A DNA stretch of 64,000 nucleotides from Lysinibacillus sphaericus (GCF_002982115.1 NZ_CP019980.1:3852001-3916000); one strand, 5' to 3'. Positions 51,953-61,762 are shown, counted from the first letter of the stretch. Notes: generated from the sequence alone by a model not told the origin. Translations and numbers: made by a program.

Positions 51953-52356
51953 TATGTTTCCTCCTTTGCAAGCTTCTGCAGCTCCGTAATTTTCTTGCTT
52001 AGTTTATTATCTTCAAGTTGGTCCTTTTTTATTTTATTGGCTTCATAAAATATTTTATAATCGGCTGAAACAAAAACCTCTTTGCTGGGATACTTTTCAT
52101 CAAACTTTTTTTGGAGTTTTTTCTCTATTTTAGTCGTATTCCATTTTTTCAATGGTTTAATTTGCACAGCCACAAGCATTTTATCGTCATATTGAATGAC
52201 AGTTGATTTTTCAACCGATTTTTCTTCTTTTAATACCGATTCAAGCTCTGCTTCATTTTGTGGAGAACCATAGACAATAAATTTTTCTTTTTCCGTGCAT
52301 CCAATAAGCAATGTCATACAGACGAATAGAGGCAACATCATTCCTAATAACCTCAA
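51952..52356 (-). CDS. YhcN/YlaJ-like sporulation lipoprotein
   Basis: 134 aa. The start is TTG at 52356 with AGGAGG 9 bases upstream; frames continue upstream without a site. The signal peptide ends in the lipobox LIGC (about Cys20). The mature part is charged and alpha/beta (FIVYGSPQNEAELESVLK, MLVAVQIKPLKKWN, KEVFVSADYKIFYEANKI), like the lipoproteins encoded with spoVA in spoVA2mob-type operons. It is the first gene of the spoVAC-AD-AE operon and is divergent from cotZ. Confidence 0.75.
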   Translation of the reverse strand: MRLLGMMLPLFVCMTLLIGCTEKEKFIVYGSPQNEAELESVLKEEKSVEKSTVIQYDDKMLVAVQIKPLKKWNTTKIEKKLQKKFDEKYPSKEVFVSADYKIFYEANKIKKDQLEDNKLSKKITELQKLAKEET

Positions 52357-52491
52357 GGTATTTACCCTCCTTTTCCTAACAGTTTCTCCACACATAAAAA
52401 AACTATTCATTTGAATAAGTAAACGAAAGCCCGAGTCCATTTTTCAAAAGCACATATTGTAGAAGTAGTTAGAAAGAAAGGAGGTGACAAT

Positions 52492-53016
52492 ATGGGTTGT
52501 GGTAAACCAACAAATCCTATTGGACCTATCCATTCAGCAGGCTGCGTATGTGACGTGGTGCGTGCAATTTTAGATATTCAAAATCAAGCGGTGCGAGATG
52601 AGTGTTCTCCATGTACAGCAAACTGTTTCTTAGAACCACTAGGCGGGATCGTAAGTCCTGCACGCTCAACAGCAGATACACGCGTATTCATGCTTATTAC
52701 AAAAGACGGTACTCCATTTAAAGCATTCTTTAGCTCACCATCAGCAGATCCTTGTAAATGTACATCAGTATTTTTCCGTGTCGAAGATATGTTTGATGAA
52801 TGCTGTGCTACTTTACGCGTTTTAGAACCATTATGTACTTATGATTCTACTGAAAGCACTGTAGACTTATTAAGTCGTGATGGCTGCTGCGTAAATATGA
52901 AGAAAATTTGTAAAGTAGATGATTGGAACTCTACTGATAGCTGTATCACTGTGGATTTATCTTGTTTCTGCGCTGTTCAATGTATCGCTGATGTTGACTT
53001 AGGGATTTGTAATTAA
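52492..53016 (+). CDS. cotZ: CotY/CotZ/ExsY-family cysteine-rich spore coat protein
   Basis: 174 aa with about 22 cysteines in pairs and clusters (CVCDVV, CSPCTANCF, DPCKCTS, DECCATL, RDGCCVNMKKIC, CFCAVQC). This is the CotZ/ExsY family that self-assembles into the disulfide-linked crust or exosporium lattice. AAAGGAGG lies 6 bases before the ATG. Its neighbour across a shared terminator is a CotO-like gene, as in B. subtilis. Confidence 0.93.
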   Translation: MGCGKPTNPIGPIHSAGCVCDVVRAILDIQNQAVRDECSPCTANCFLEPLGGIVSPARSTADTRVFMLITKDGTPFKAFFSSPSADPCKCTSVFFRVEDMFDECCATLRVLEPLCTYDSTESTVDLLSRDGCCVNMKKICKVDDWNSTDSCITVDLSCFCAVQCIADVDLGICN

Positions 53017-53043
53017 GTCTTTCTCCTTTGACACACTACACAT

Positions 53044-53085
53044 AAAAAAAAAGTGTACAGCATCCTCTGCTGTACACTTTTTTTA
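53044..53085. terminator. bidirectional intrinsic terminator
   Basis: AAGTGTACAGCA / TGCTGTACACTT with an A run before and a T run after. It serves the convergent cotZ and CotO-like genes. Confidence 0.92.
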
Positions 53086-53517
53086 TAATATCGGCAATTG
53101 TTTCCCCCGCCATAATATTTGTTCAATATCCTCGAAGTAAATAATTTCTTGTGTATTGAACTCCTTGGACGTCAACAATAGGGAATCCATTTGCATATCT
53201 GAAGCAGTTCCACTTAGTCTTCTACCATCCTTTAAAGTGATTAATAATGGTTGATAAGCTTTTTGACGAAACGGTTTTTCTAAAAACTGTAGCTGCTTTA
53301 TAATATATTCGTCCATTTCTTCGTTTACTTCTTCATTTACTTGTTCTTTCACTAATTTAGGTACCGCTTCATCTAGACTCGACTCACTGTCGTATTGATC
53401 TCTTACATAGACAGACGTACTTTCATCCAAATCCAATTCATGTAGCATTTTAGAAATGTTTAAGAAATAAGTTGGTGACTTTATATATAGGCGTGGCTCT
53501 CGCTCCACAATTATCAC
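53083..53517 (-). CDS. CotO-like spore coat protein (tentative)
   Basis: 144 aa. The N-terminus EREPRLYIKSPTYFLNI and the C-terminal small beta domain (LLITLKDGRRLSGTASDM ... IYFEDIEQILWRG) resemble the ends of B. subtilis CotO (YjbX). The middle is short and acidic with EVNEE repeats, and the whole is shorter than the ~225 aa of B. subtilis CotO. The position next to cotZ supports the call. An LSm-like or PRC-barrel-like C-terminus of another family is an alternative. Confidence 0.6.
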   Translation of the reverse strand: MIIVEREPRLYIKSPTYFLNISKMLHELDLDESTSVYVRDQYDSESSLDEAVPKLVKEQVNEEVNEEMDEYIIKQLQFLEKPFRQKAYQPLLITLKDGRRLSGTASDMQMDSLLLTSKEFNTQEIIYFEDIEQILWRGKQLPIL

Positions 53518-53561
53518 TTCCCTTTTTTCCCTACAATATGCAAAAGTGAAGAAATTGGTTC

Positions 53562-54938
53562 TTAGCCTATTTGACTTAAAAACACGGTCGCTAGTCCTAA
53601 ATAAATTAAAATACTCGTAATATCATTTAATGTTGTAATAAACGGACCCGATGCAACAGCCGGATCAATTTTCATACGATGCATTAATAATGGGATAAAT
53701 GAGCCAGCAAGTGTTGCCACTAAAATCGAACCACAAATTGCTGCACCAACAAGCATCCCTAAAATTAATTCACTTTTCCATATATATACAATACCAATAA
53801 CAATCAGGCCACAAACAATTCCCGTTAAGATGCCAGTACCTGCTTCTCGAAGTAACAGCTTCATTTTGCTATGTTCTTCGACATCACCTGTCGCAATGCC
53901 TCGAATGGCAACAGCAAGTGCTTGTGTGCCACTATTCCCCGAAGTACCTGAAATAAGCGGAATAAAGACAGCAAGCAACGCTACTTTATCTAATGTATCT
54001 TCAAACTGCCCCATTAAATTCGCTGTTAGCATACCTAAAAACAATAAAATAACAAGCCAAGGCAAACGTTTTTTTGCTGCTTGCCAAGGATTAGTATCAA
54101 ACTTATCCATATCGGAAATACCCGCTAATTTCGAGTAGTCTTCCGATGCTTCCTCATCAATAACGTCGATAATATCATCGACAGTAATAATCCCCAAAAG
54201 CTCACCTTGATCACCAATAACAGGTGTTGCTAGGAAATTATAATCCTTCATAATTTGTGCTACTTCCTCTTGGTCATCACCCACATGCACCATTACAACT
54301 CGTTCATTCATAATGGAGCGAATAAGTGTATCCTCATCAGCAATGATTAAATCGCGGAGTGAAATAACCCCTGTTAGTCGATGTGCCTCATCCACAACAA
54401 ATATATAATAAATCGTTTCGGCATTTGGTGCCTCTTTACGCAATATCGCCATTGCAGAACGAACAGTTGAATTTTCAGGAATAGCTACGTATTCAGTTGT
54501 CATAATAGAACCAGCTGTATATTCATCATAACTTAAAAGCTCATTAATCTCTTCAGCTGTTTCTACATCCATCATGCCTAAATAGCTTTCTCGTTGCTTT
54601 GTATCCAACTCATTTAAAACGTCTGCAGCATCATCAGCATACATATGGGACAGCATTTCTGCACCGTATGCTGGATCCATCTCAGCTAAATACGCTGTAT
54701 ATTCGTCATCATCTATTTCGATTGCCTCAAAAATATCAGCCATTTCCGTCGGAGACAAGTACGAATAGATGATCTTCCTTATATCAGGCTCCACCTTTTC
54801 ATAAAACGTTGCCTGATCATATGGATGAAGTTCTAAAAACTCATCACGGAATGCGTTAATTTCATTGTTTTCTAGCATACCACGTAAATGTGCCTCGTCG
54901 AATTGCACATCATCCTTTTCATTTCTTTCCTCTATCAT
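53562..54938 (-). CDS. mgtE: magnesium transporter MgtE
   Basis: 458 aa, the typical length. The N-terminal superhelical MgtE_N domain is followed by two CBS domains (YDEYTAGSIMTTEYVAIPEN, GVISLRDLIIAD; GIITVDDIIDVIDEE) and five membrane helices with PLISGTSGNSGTQALAVAIRG and GPFITTLNDITSILIYLG. Mg2+ binding to the N and CBS domains closes the channel. The ATG has GGAGGGG upstream. No M-box riboswitch is evident in the 220-base leader. Confidence 0.96.
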   Translation of the reverse strand: MIEERNEKDDVQFDEAHLRGMLENNEINAFRDEFLELHPYDQATFYEKVEPDIRKIIYSYLSPTEMADIFEAIEIDDDEYTAYLAEMDPAYGAEMLSHMYADDAADVLNELDTKQRESYLGMMDVETAEEINELLSYDEYTAGSIMTTEYVAIPENSTVRSAMAILRKEAPNAETIYYIFVVDEAHRLTGVISLRDLIIADEDTLIRSIMNERVVMVHVGDDQEEVAQIMKDYNFLATPVIGDQGELLGIITVDDIIDVIDEEASEDYSKLAGISDMDKFDTNPWQAAKKRLPWLVILLFLGMLTANLMGQFEDTLDKVALLAVFIPLISGTSGNSGTQALAVAIRGIATGDVEEHSKMKLLLREAGTGILTGIVCGLIVIGIVYIWKSELILGMLVGAAICGSILVATLAGSFIPLLMHRMKIDPAVASGPFITTLNDITSILIYLGLATVFLSQIG

Positions 54939-55164
54939 GCTTGTCCCCTCCTTCCGAGCGTTGAAATTATTTCACGTTCATTGACGCAAATCTACCTTTT
55001 ATATAATAGTGTGCATGCACTGTTTGTGCAAACTCTTTTTTTAGATAAAAACAACTTTCTTCTTTACTATACCCTACAATTGCTTATTTTTCTGTTAACA
55101 TGCTATTAAGATACTATTTAATAGTAAAAATGATAAGGAGATGCTCGATTTCGCGAACACCTCC

Positions 55165-56073
55165 TCAAATATTTAATATTTGTTGCATATCATCCTTTAA
55201 CATACTTGTGAAAGAGTACTTCTCATTTGTTAATGGATGCTGCAAAGACAACGATACACAATGTAGTGCTTGCCGATCTATCAGATTACGGCTTCCCCCA
55301 TATAATTCATCGCCTATAAGTGGGTGACCTACATAAGCCATATGCACGCGGATTTGATGTGTTCGTCCTGTATGCAATTTTAAGCGAATATGCGTCATCG
55401 GCTCTCCTTGAACTGTAAAACGCTGTAAGACGGTCACATCCGTATGCGCAAATTGGCCATCCTCCCGTACCTCACGTTCAATAATACTAGATTCTTTTCG
55501 ACCAATAGGCGCAATGATAGACTGCCTATCCTCTATTAAATGTCCGTGTACAATTGCTTCATATTCACGCGACACATTACCACTGCGTTGGGCTAAACCC
55601 ATTAAGTGATGGATATGTGCATGCTTAGCGATGCATAACAAGCCTGATGTATCACGATCGAGCCTTGTCACAACATGGACGGTGGAGGCTAAGCGTTGTT
55701 GTTCAAAATAGCCACAAACAAAATTAGCTACACTTTTTGACGGATGCTCACGGGATGGAATTGTACTTTGATGTGCTGGTTTATCAAGCACTAACAAAGC
55801 CTCATCCTCGTAAATAATAGACAGCGCTCCATATTCAATTGTGAGTCCATCACTTTTCTCTTCTGGTGGAAATTTTATTTCTACCTGATCTCCCATGTGA
55901 AGGGGGTAACGTACATTTTGCTCGATACCATTGACCGATAGTAAGCCCCCATCAAACTTAATAGCTGTTAAAGCACGTTTCGATATTTGCCATTGTGCTA
56001 AAGCCTCACGGAGCAATTGACCATCCTTTTCAGCTTGAAATTGAAGTGTAAAACGTGTATCGCTATTACTCAT
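55165..56073 (-). CDS. RluA-family 23S rRNA/tRNA pseudouridine synthase (YjbO-like)
   Basis: 302 aa from the ATG at 56073, whose ATGAGTAA overlaps the NAD kinase stop; earlier starts lie deep in that gene. The N-terminal S4-like part ([22 protein letters not shown]) is followed by the synthase domain with the catalytic Asp in [14 protein letters not shown] and the [24 protein letters not shown] block. It converts uridine to pseudouridine in RNA; the exact site is unknown. Third gene of the yjbM-nadK-yjbO operon. Confidence 0.92.
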   Translation of the reverse strand: MSNSDTRFTLQFQAEKDGQLLREALAQWQISKRALTAIKFDGGLLSVNGIEQNVRYPLHMGDQVEIKFPPEEKSDGLTIEYGALSIIYEDEALLVLDKPAHQSTIPSREHPSKSVANFVCGYFEQQRLASTVHVVTRLDRDTSGLLCIAKHAHIHHLMGLAQRSGNVSREYEAIVHGHLIEDRQSIIAPIGRKESSIIEREVREDGQFAHTDVTVLQRFTVQGEPMTHIRLKLHTGRTHQIRVHMAYVGHPLIGDELYGGSRNLIDRQALHCVSLSLQHPLTNEKYSFTSMLKDDMQQILNI

Positions 56074-56860
56074 TTGCAACGAATGACTCATGCACACGTT
56101 CCCAAAACGGAAACGGTCTGAAGCGTGCAAAGCGGACCCTTTCATTTGCTACATTGAAAGCAATGGATTTCACATCACCTTGTGTGACTTGTAGATGATC
56201 AACTGTCATATTGAAGTTTTGATCGTTCACTGGGCGTAAAATACAGTGATGATGAGCTGGTAAAATTAGTGGCGAGCCTACTGTTCGGAAGACGCGATTA
56301 TTTATAGAGGCAATTTCAGTAATTTGAAGTGCCGCTAAAGTAGGGTGGATAATGGCTCCTCCTAAAGCTTTGTTATAGGCTGTACTACCTGATGGGGTCG
56401 AAACACAAAGGCCATCCCCACGGAAACGCTCAAACTGATTACCATTTAACTCAACATCCATTACAAGGGTAACATCAGGCGATTTCACGGTCGCTTCATT
56501 TAGTGCCAAATAAGTGTTTGATTCTGCATTATGATGTTCCACTTTTACTTCTAATAAGGGATACTCCACAACATTAAAATCTTTTTTCGCAATAGATAGC
56601 ACTAATTTCTCTAGTTCGGAGGGTTTCCAATCCGCATAAAATCCCAAATGGCCTGTATGAATACCGACGAATGCAACTTGATCTAGCAAATGTGAGTAGC
56701 GATGGAAAGCATGTAATAGCGTGCCGTCCCCACCTATCGATACGACAATTTCAGGTGTCTCTTCATCGTATGTTAATCCAAAATCTTGCAAATATGTTTT
56801 TGCTAGCTCCATTAATTCATTTGATTGTGCATCTCTACGTGATTGAATAGAAAATTTCAT
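56066..56860 (-). CDS. nadK: NAD kinase
   Basis: 264 aa. The family motif GGDGT lies at about residue 44 ([15 protein letters not shown]), and [20 protein letters not shown] is the second conserved block. It phosphorylates NAD to NADP with ATP or polyphosphate. It overlaps the small alarmone synthetase gene by four bases (ATGA-type coupling) and the pseudouridine synthase gene by eight. Confidence 0.96.
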   Translation of the reverse strand: MKFSIQSRRDAQSNELMELAKTYLQDFGLTYDEETPEIVVSIGGDGTLLHAFHRYSHLLDQVAFVGIHTGHLGFYADWKPSELEKLVLSIAKKDFNVVEYPLLEVKVEHHNAESNTYLALNEATVKSPDVTLVMDVELNGNQFERFRGDGLCVSTPSGSTAYNKALGGAIIHPTLAALQITEIASINNRVFRTVGSPLILPAHHHCILRPVNDQNFNMTVDHLQVTQGDVKSIAFNVANERVRFARFRPFPFWERVHESFVANE

Positions 56861-57528
56861 TGTGAGTCACGCTCCTTCTCTGATAGTAAACTAGGATTCG
56901 ATGCCTCTTTAAATTCACTAAAATAGGCCTGTGCTTCTTGAATTTCACTACGAATCGAAGACATTTCTTCATCTAACCGGAAGGCTGCTTCTGCTGCACT
57001 TTGTAGACGATTTTTTATTTCCTCTGGAAACATGCCCTTATATTTATAATTTAGTGAATGTTCTATTGATGCCCAAAAATTCATAGCTAATGTACGAATT
57101 TGAATCTCTGCTAGCACTACTTTTTTTCCTTGTATGGTCTCAACGGGGTATTCTACAATCATATGATATGAACGATAACCGCTTGGCTTATTATGGGTAA
57201 TATAATCTCGCTCTTCCACTACGCGCATATCCTTACGTTGTCGAATTAGCTCTGTCACCGTCGAAATATCATCTACAAATTGACACATAATACGAACACC
57301 TGCAATATCGCCAAGCTCGTCGCCAAGTTGCTTCGACGGTTCAAAGGCTAGTCCTTTTTCTAGCGTTTTATCGTAAATGCTTGCCAGTGGCTTTACTCGT
57401 CCTGTCACAAATTCAATTGGTGAATTTGCATTGACAATGCCAAACTGAGATCGCATACCTTTTAATTTTATTTTCAACTCATCTACTGCTTGTTTATAAG
57501 GACTTAAAAAAATCTCCCATTGTCCCAT
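56857..57528 (-). CDS. yjbM: small alarmone synthetase (YjbM/SasB/RelQ)
   Basis: 223 aa from the ATG at 57528 with GGGAGG 8 bases upstream. The synthetase domain has [58 protein letters not shown] in order. A C-terminal helical oligomerisation region follows. There is no hydrolase domain, so it only makes (p)ppGpp from GTP/GDP and ATP. First gene of a coupled unit with nadK and the pseudouridine synthase, as in B. subtilis. Confidence 0.95.
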   Translation of the reverse strand: MGQWEIFLSPYKQAVDELKIKLKGMRSQFGIVNANSPIEFVTGRVKPLASIYDKTLEKGLAFEPSKQLGDELGDIAGVRIMCQFVDDISTVTELIRQRKDMRVVEERDYITHNKPSGYRSYHMIVEYPVETIQGKKVVLAEIQIRTLAMNFWASIEHSLNYKYKGMFPEEIKNRLQSAAEAAFRLDEEMSSIRSEIQEAQAYFSEFKEASNPSLLSEKERDSQ

Positions 57529-57591
57529 CGCTAAAACCTCCCGACATTCGGTATCGGACAAAACCAACACCGTCTGTTCGTTTTGTCTTTT

Positions 57592-57975
57592 TTAATCAGC
57601 GAGAACTGCCTTGAAGTGTTGTTCCACTGCTTGAACAAATTCTGCTCCGTAATTGTAATTTCCTTCAATATTATACACGAGCATTTCCAATTCCTCGTAA
57701 AAGTTTGTCAGTTCAATTACTTCCCCATCTACTTTTAACATTGGGTTTTGTTTGGCTTGTAAAATATGTACAAGATTGTCCCAACTGTTTTGTGGAAAAC
57801 GCAAGTAATGATAGTCCTCTCCTGCATCCAGTAAATAGATAAATGCAAAATCATCTGAATCTGCAATTACTTGGGCAGCAGGCTTTAGCTGTAAATTTTT
57901 ATGATTGTCGTTTAAACTAAAATGAGGTTGCTGATTTTCAAAATAAAATGATTCTATAGTATATATTTTACGCAA
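57592..57975 (-). CDS. yjbL: UPF0738 family protein (YjbL-like)
   Basis: 127 aa from the TTG at 57975, which has AAAGGGGA 7 bases upstream. An open frame extends 61 codons further but lacks a site and family similarity. The conserved C-terminal part reads FAFIYLLDAGEDYHYLRFP and LVYNIEGNYNYGAEFV, as in UPF0738 proteins. The function is unknown. Position between yjbK and yjbM is the same as in B. subtilis. Confidence 0.8.
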   Translation of the reverse strand: MRKIYTIESFYFENQQPHFSLNDNHKNLQLKPAAQVIADSDDFAFIYLLDAGEDYHYLRFPQNSWDNLVHILQAKQNPMLKVDGEVIELTNFYEELEMLVYNIEGNYNYGAEFVQAVEQHFKAVLAD

Positions 57976-58269
57976 ATGTGGGTCCCCTTTTCGTCGTTCT
58001 CTTCCTCTTATTTTAGCATATGGGGTAAATAGTTGCAGTGTGTAATTGCAAAACAACAAGCAAACTTCGGCTAAAAACCGATTACAACATTCGCTTAATT
58101 GCGTCCCGAGCTTTTTCATTTCTGCTTGAAAAAAGCTCCAGTTAAATATCGATGACAACAGTAGGGGTAGAAGCCCCTCCCAATCAAATTATAGTTTGGC
58201 AACACACACTTATTAGAAGTAGCGGACTTCCGTTGACGCAAGTAAATTAATAAAAAAGGATGAGCATCT

Positions 58270-58860
58270 ATGGCACAACAACTTGAAATTGAGTTTAAAA
58301 ATATTTTAACTAAACAACAATATGAGCATTTGCTAGAAGAATTCCAAATCCAAAAAAATGCTATTCATCGTCAAACAAATCATTATTTCGACACACCTAC
58401 TAATGCTATTCGGAATTTGCAAAGTGGGTTACGTATCCGCATTATTAATAATTATTATGAATGTACATTAAAAGAGAAAACTTCAAATCATACACATTTA
58501 GAAACAACCGATGAATTGACCGCTGCACAAGCAGAAAAAATGCTTGCAGGCCAAGGTTTTTATGCACCAGAAGTCGCAAAAAGACTAGCGTCACACAACA
58601 TTGCATTAGAACAATTAGCCGTGTTTGGTTCCCTTACAACGGACCGTGTCGAAATTCCTTATAAAGAGGGACTTCTTGTATTTGATCATTCTTTCTATTT
58701 GCAGTGTGACGATTATGAGGTAGAATATGAATCAAAAGATGAAATAAAAGGAAAAGCAATCTTCGACGAATTTCTACAGCAATACGATATAAAAAAACAA
58801 ATTGCTGAAAAAAAAATTGCACGCTTTATGAAAGCTTTACAATCAACTAAACAACAATAA
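58270..58860 (+). CDS. yjbK: CYTH-domain protein (YjbK-like)
   Basis: 196 aa. The N-terminal ExExK signature LEIEFKNIL and the later basic/acidic strands (QTNHYFDTP, LRIRIINN, CTLKEK, YEVEYES, KKIARFMKAL) form the triphosphate tunnel metalloenzyme fold. Such enzymes hydrolyse inorganic triphosphate or act on nucleotides; the substrate here is unknown. It is divergent from yjbL and starts an operon with the transglycosylase. Confidence 0.92.
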   Translation: MAQQLEIEFKNILTKQQYEHLLEEFQIQKNAIHRQTNHYFDTPTNAIRNLQSGLRIRIINNYYECTLKEKTSNHTHLETTDELTAAQAEKMLAGQGFYAPEVAKRLASHNIALEQLAVFGSLTTDRVEIPYKEGLLVFDHSFYLQCDDYEVEYESKDEIKGKAIFDEFLQQYDIKKQIAEKKIARFMKALQSTKQQ

Positions 58861-58893
58861 TGCTTATTACAATACGAAAGGGTGACCAGCTCA

Positions 58894-59685
58894 TTGGATA
58901 TCCAATCTTTGAGAACAATGCTTGAAATCCAAGCACTACAAACATTAGGTTCTACGGGAAATACTTCACCAAATTCTTTCACAAACAGCAATTCTATCTT
59001 TTCTGATATGATTGAAGAAATGTTAGGCGATGCGACAACAACGAACAACGCAAAATTATCTAGCCTCCTTGGCATGAGTTCTTCGGGCTCCGCCAACTTT
59101 ATGGACCAGCTTAGTAGCTTAACAGGTATGACTGGTGGAAATACAAATAGTTCGCTCCAATCATTGCTCTATAATGGAACGAATTCTGTGTATATTCCCG
59201 CCTCTCTCCAAGCGACATTATCAAACATGCAAGCCAGCACTAAGCTAGATTCCTATGTATCAGACGATGTGATTGGCTCGACTGCCTATGCCAATTCACT
59301 TGCTGGAGCTAACCAATATGTCGCAATTATCGATAAGGCTGCGGCTACTTATAATGTACCAGCTAAGCTTATTGCTGCCGTTATCAAGCAAGAGTCCAAC
59401 TTTAACACATTCGCTGTCAGTCATGCAGGCGCTCAAGGCTTAATGCAATTAATGCCTAAGACAGCTCAATATTTAGGTGTAACGAATTCATTTGATCCCG
59501 AGCAAAATATTATGGCTGGAGCCAAATATTTACGCCAAATGCTTGATAAATTTGATAATGATCCAACACTGGCTTTGGCCGCTTATAACGCTGGAGCTTC
59601 TCGCGTAACAAAATATAATGGCATTCCACCATTTAAAGAAACGCAGAATTATGTCAAAAAAGTGATGAATTATTACACTGTTTAA
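58894..59685 (+). CDS. yjbJ: lytic transglycosylase (YjbJ-like)
   Basis: 263 aa from the TTG at 58894 (AAAGGGTG 8 bases upstream). A Ser/Asn/Thr-rich N-terminal half precedes the SLT domain (about residues 140-263). The catalytic Glu lies in AVIKQESNFNTFAVSHAGAQ, followed by GLMQLMPKTAQYLGV and LALAAYNAGASRV. It cleaves the glycan backbone of peptidoglycan to 1,6-anhydro ends. No classical signal peptide is visible, so export may use another route or the start may differ. Confidence 0.9.
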   Translation: MDIQSLRTMLEIQALQTLGSTGNTSPNSFTNSNSIFSDMIEEMLGDATTTNNAKLSSLLGMSSSGSANFMDQLSSLTGMTGGNTNSSLQSLLYNGTNSVYIPASLQATLSNMQASTKLDSYVSDDVIGSTAYANSLAGANQYVAIIDKAAATYNVPAKLIAAVIKQESNFNTFAVSHAGAQGLMQLMPKTAQYLGVTNSFDPEQNIMAGAKYLRQMLDKFDNDPTLALAAYNAGASRVTKYNGIPPFKETQNYVKKVMNYYTV

Positions 59686-59717
59686 ATCGCATAAAGCCTG
59701 TAATTACAGTCTTTTTC

Positions 59718-59755
59718 AGCAAATTTCACCCTCGTTGGTGAAATTTGTGCTTTTC
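59718..59755 (+). terminator. intrinsic terminator of the yjbKJ unit
   Basis: GCAAATTTCACC / GGTGAAATTTGTGC stem around CTCGTT, followed by TTTTC. Confidence 0.75.
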
Positions 59756-59937
59756 TATCGAAAACATTTTCAAAGTGCTCTTTGTTTGTGTAAACGAATG
59801 GACGTTGATAGAATGAAGGTAGTCACAAGATATTCACATTTTTCAATTCAACAAAGTATTAGATAAAATGGTACATGAACATATTGATTTGTACTTTACG
59901 ATATACTTCTTATAAAGAATAAAAGGAGCATTTACTT

Positions 59938-60345
59938 ATGAGTCGAAAATACACTGTTCCTTATGAGGAGCTTGGAGCTGAAAAACTTTCTGAACTCATA
60001 CATGCGTTCTATAAAAGAGTTGCACAGCATCCTGATCTTATGCCAATCTTTCCTAAAGATTTGACAGAGACAGCCCGCAAGCAAATTCAATTTCAAACAC
60101 AATATTTAGGGGGTCCAAATCTTTTTACAGAAGAGCATGGACATCCAATGATGCGTGCGCGTCATATGAATTTTCCAATCACACCTGATCGTGCCCAGGC
60201 TTGGCTAGAGTGTATGGCTGAAGCGATGGATGAGGTTGGTTTGGAAGGGAAGTTCCGTGAAACCTACTACCAACGTTTAGTTTTAACAGCTCATCACATG
60301 ATTAATACACCTAATGACGATGAGGGGGAATTATTACGTGAATAA
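59938..60345 (+). CDS. yjbI: truncated (group II) hemoglobin (YjbI-like)
   Basis: 135 aa. TrHb features are visible: FYKRVAQHPDLMPIFPKDL, QTQYLGGPNLFTEEHGHPMM, and the proximal heme His in RARHMNFPIT, followed by the Trp of AWLECM. It binds oxygen or peroxide. In B. subtilis it acts with the adaptor SpxH. AAAGGAG lies 8 bases before the ATG, and the stop overlaps the start of the next gene by eight bases. Confidence 0.94.
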   Translation: MSRKYTVPYEELGAEKLSELIHAFYKRVAQHPDLMPIFPKDLTETARKQIQFQTQYLGGPNLFTEEHGHPMMRARHMNFPITPDRAQAWLECMAEAMDEVGLEGKFRETYYQRLVLTAHHMINTPNDDEGELLRE

Positions 60346-61147
60346 TATTCAAATGTTGCAAGAACCAACACCGACGATTTCTACTGCCAATAAGCCAATT
60401 GAATTGTATATTTTCGTAGATCCACTTTGTCCTGAAGCTTTTAGTATGCAATCCATCATTCGTAAACTACAACTAGAGTATAATCATTATTTTTCATGGC
60501 GCTTTGTGTTAAGCACAGAGCTCTCTTCACTTAATTGTTTGAGTAAGCGCATGAAGGGCTGTGAATCAGGGATTGAACTGGATATTAATCACCCTGTGTT
60601 ACCCTCCATTGCCATAAAGGCGGCAGAATTACAGGGTAAACGTTCAGGCGCTCGTTATTTGTCAAAATTACAAGAATATGTTTTGCTGAATTATCAGGAT
60701 GTTAATTCCTATGCAACGCTGTTAAAAATTGCAGAGGAAGTACAGTTAGATATGAATGAATTCACTGTCGATTTCGGTTCAAAAGAAGCCGCACGTGCAT
60801 TCCAATGCGACCTTTATATAAAAAGAGAAATGGAAGTTGATGAAGTACCTAGTATTGTATTTTTCAATGAGTGCATTGAGGATGAAGGGCTAAAAGTGAG
60901 CGGTAGCTATGACTATGAAGTTTATGAACATATTTTACAAGAAATGATGAATGAACAGTTAATTCGCCAACCGTTACCCACTATTGAAGAATTATTTTTA
61001 AAGTACCATACACTTTCTACAAATGACATAGCATTTATTTATTCCTTAACAGAACAAGCAGCAGAACGTGAGTTAAAAAAACGTATGCTTCAACAAAAGA
61101 TTGAACGTATTCAAACAGATCACGCTACACTGTGGCGTATTAAATAA
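60338..61147 (+). CDS. spxH: ClpXP adaptor SpxH (YjbH), DsbA-like
   Basis: 269 aa from the GTG at 60338, which has GAGGGGGA 8 bases upstream. The thioredoxin-like fold holds FVDPLCPEAFSMQSII, where the usual CxxC is changed to C-P-E-A, and EVDEVPSIVFFN with the cis-Pro. YjbH proteins deliver the stress regulator Spx to ClpXP. It is translationally coupled with the globin gene. Confidence 0.92.
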   Translation: MNNIQMLQEPTPTISTANKPIELYIFVDPLCPEAFSMQSIIRKLQLEYNHYFSWRFVLSTELSSLNCLSKRMKGCESGIELDINHPVLPSIAIKAAELQGKRSGARYLSKLQEYVLLNYQDVNSYATLLKIAEEVQLDMNEFTVDFGSKEAARAFQCDLYIKREMEVDEVPSIVFFNECIEDEGLKVSGSYDYEVYEHILQEMMNEQLIRQPLPTIEELFLKYHTLSTNDIAFIYSLTEQAAERELKKRMLQQKIERIQTDHATLWRIK

Positions 61148-61170
61148 TGCAATTATACTTTTATTCCAAA

Positions 61171-61217
61171 AGGATAGGAACTCAACTATTTTATAACTGA
61201 GTCCTATTCTTTTTTTT
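61171..61217 (+). terminator. intrinsic terminator of yjbI-spxH
   Basis: GATAGGAACTCA / TGAGTCCTATTC stem around an AT-rich loop, followed by TTTTTTTT. Confidence 0.85.
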
Positions 61218-61427
61218 ATTTCATAACGTTATAATCTTTCATTATAGGAAGTGCCTATTGTAGGTCAAAGGCAGTGATACTAAAACCTTATATGAAAGCA
61301 ACATGATTCCATCTTTCGGCTTATTATTAAGTTAAAACCAATCTATTCACCTTAGTTAAAGAGACGCTAAGAAAAAAACTACAAAAGACATGGAACGTAT
61401 AAAGAATTAGCAGGAAAGAACTATAAT

Positions 61428-61472
61428 AAAAGAGGCGCCACTATCCTCGACAGATAGAGACGCCTCTTTTTC
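61428..61472. terminator. orphan bidirectional hairpin terminator
   Basis: AAAGAGGCG ... CTATC / GATAG ... CGCCTCTTTTT stem with an A run before and T run after. Neither flanking gene needs it, since spxH and pepF each have their own terminators. It may end a small RNA transcribed from 61220-61430. Confidence 0.6.
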
Positions 61473-61721
61473 ACAAAGGGGATGGGAGAAATGTTCACGT
61501 TCAAACAAAGGGGTGTATGTTTGTTTTGTGATTTATTTCACAAGATTCACTTTATCATGGAATAATAAATTTAGCAATGAATCCTGCTTTAGATTCACAA
61601 ATTTGTCATATAGAAAGCGATTACAGTACAGTATTTTTTCAAGATGGAAACTTTTAATCATTTGTAAATCAAAGAAAAACATTATTATTTACTTTTTTCT
61701 TGAAAGCCAATTTCTACATAA
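61473..61721. other. gene-poor interval with one weak small frame
   Basis: Between the orphan hairpin and the pepF terminator only one short candidate appears: an ATG at 61491 with AAAGGGG upstream encodes 24 residues (MFTFKQRGVCLFCDLFHKIH...) and stops at 61565. I do not count it as a gene. The part from 61218 to 61427 shows nothing recognisable. Confidence 0.3.
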
Positions 61722-61758
61722 AATAGAAAATGGCTGTAGTAATGTTACTACAGCCATA
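61722..61758 (-). terminator. intrinsic terminator of pepF
   Basis: A perfect 13-base stem ATGGCTGTAGTAA / TTACTACAGCCAT with a 2-base centre, followed on the minus strand by TTTTCTATTTT. Confidence 0.88.
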
Positions 61759-61762
61759 CCTA

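Noticed and set aside
54939-55164. Possible M-box magnesium riboswitch before mgtE
   Set aside because: The leader is short and lacks the conserved M-box pairing blocks and a leader terminator.
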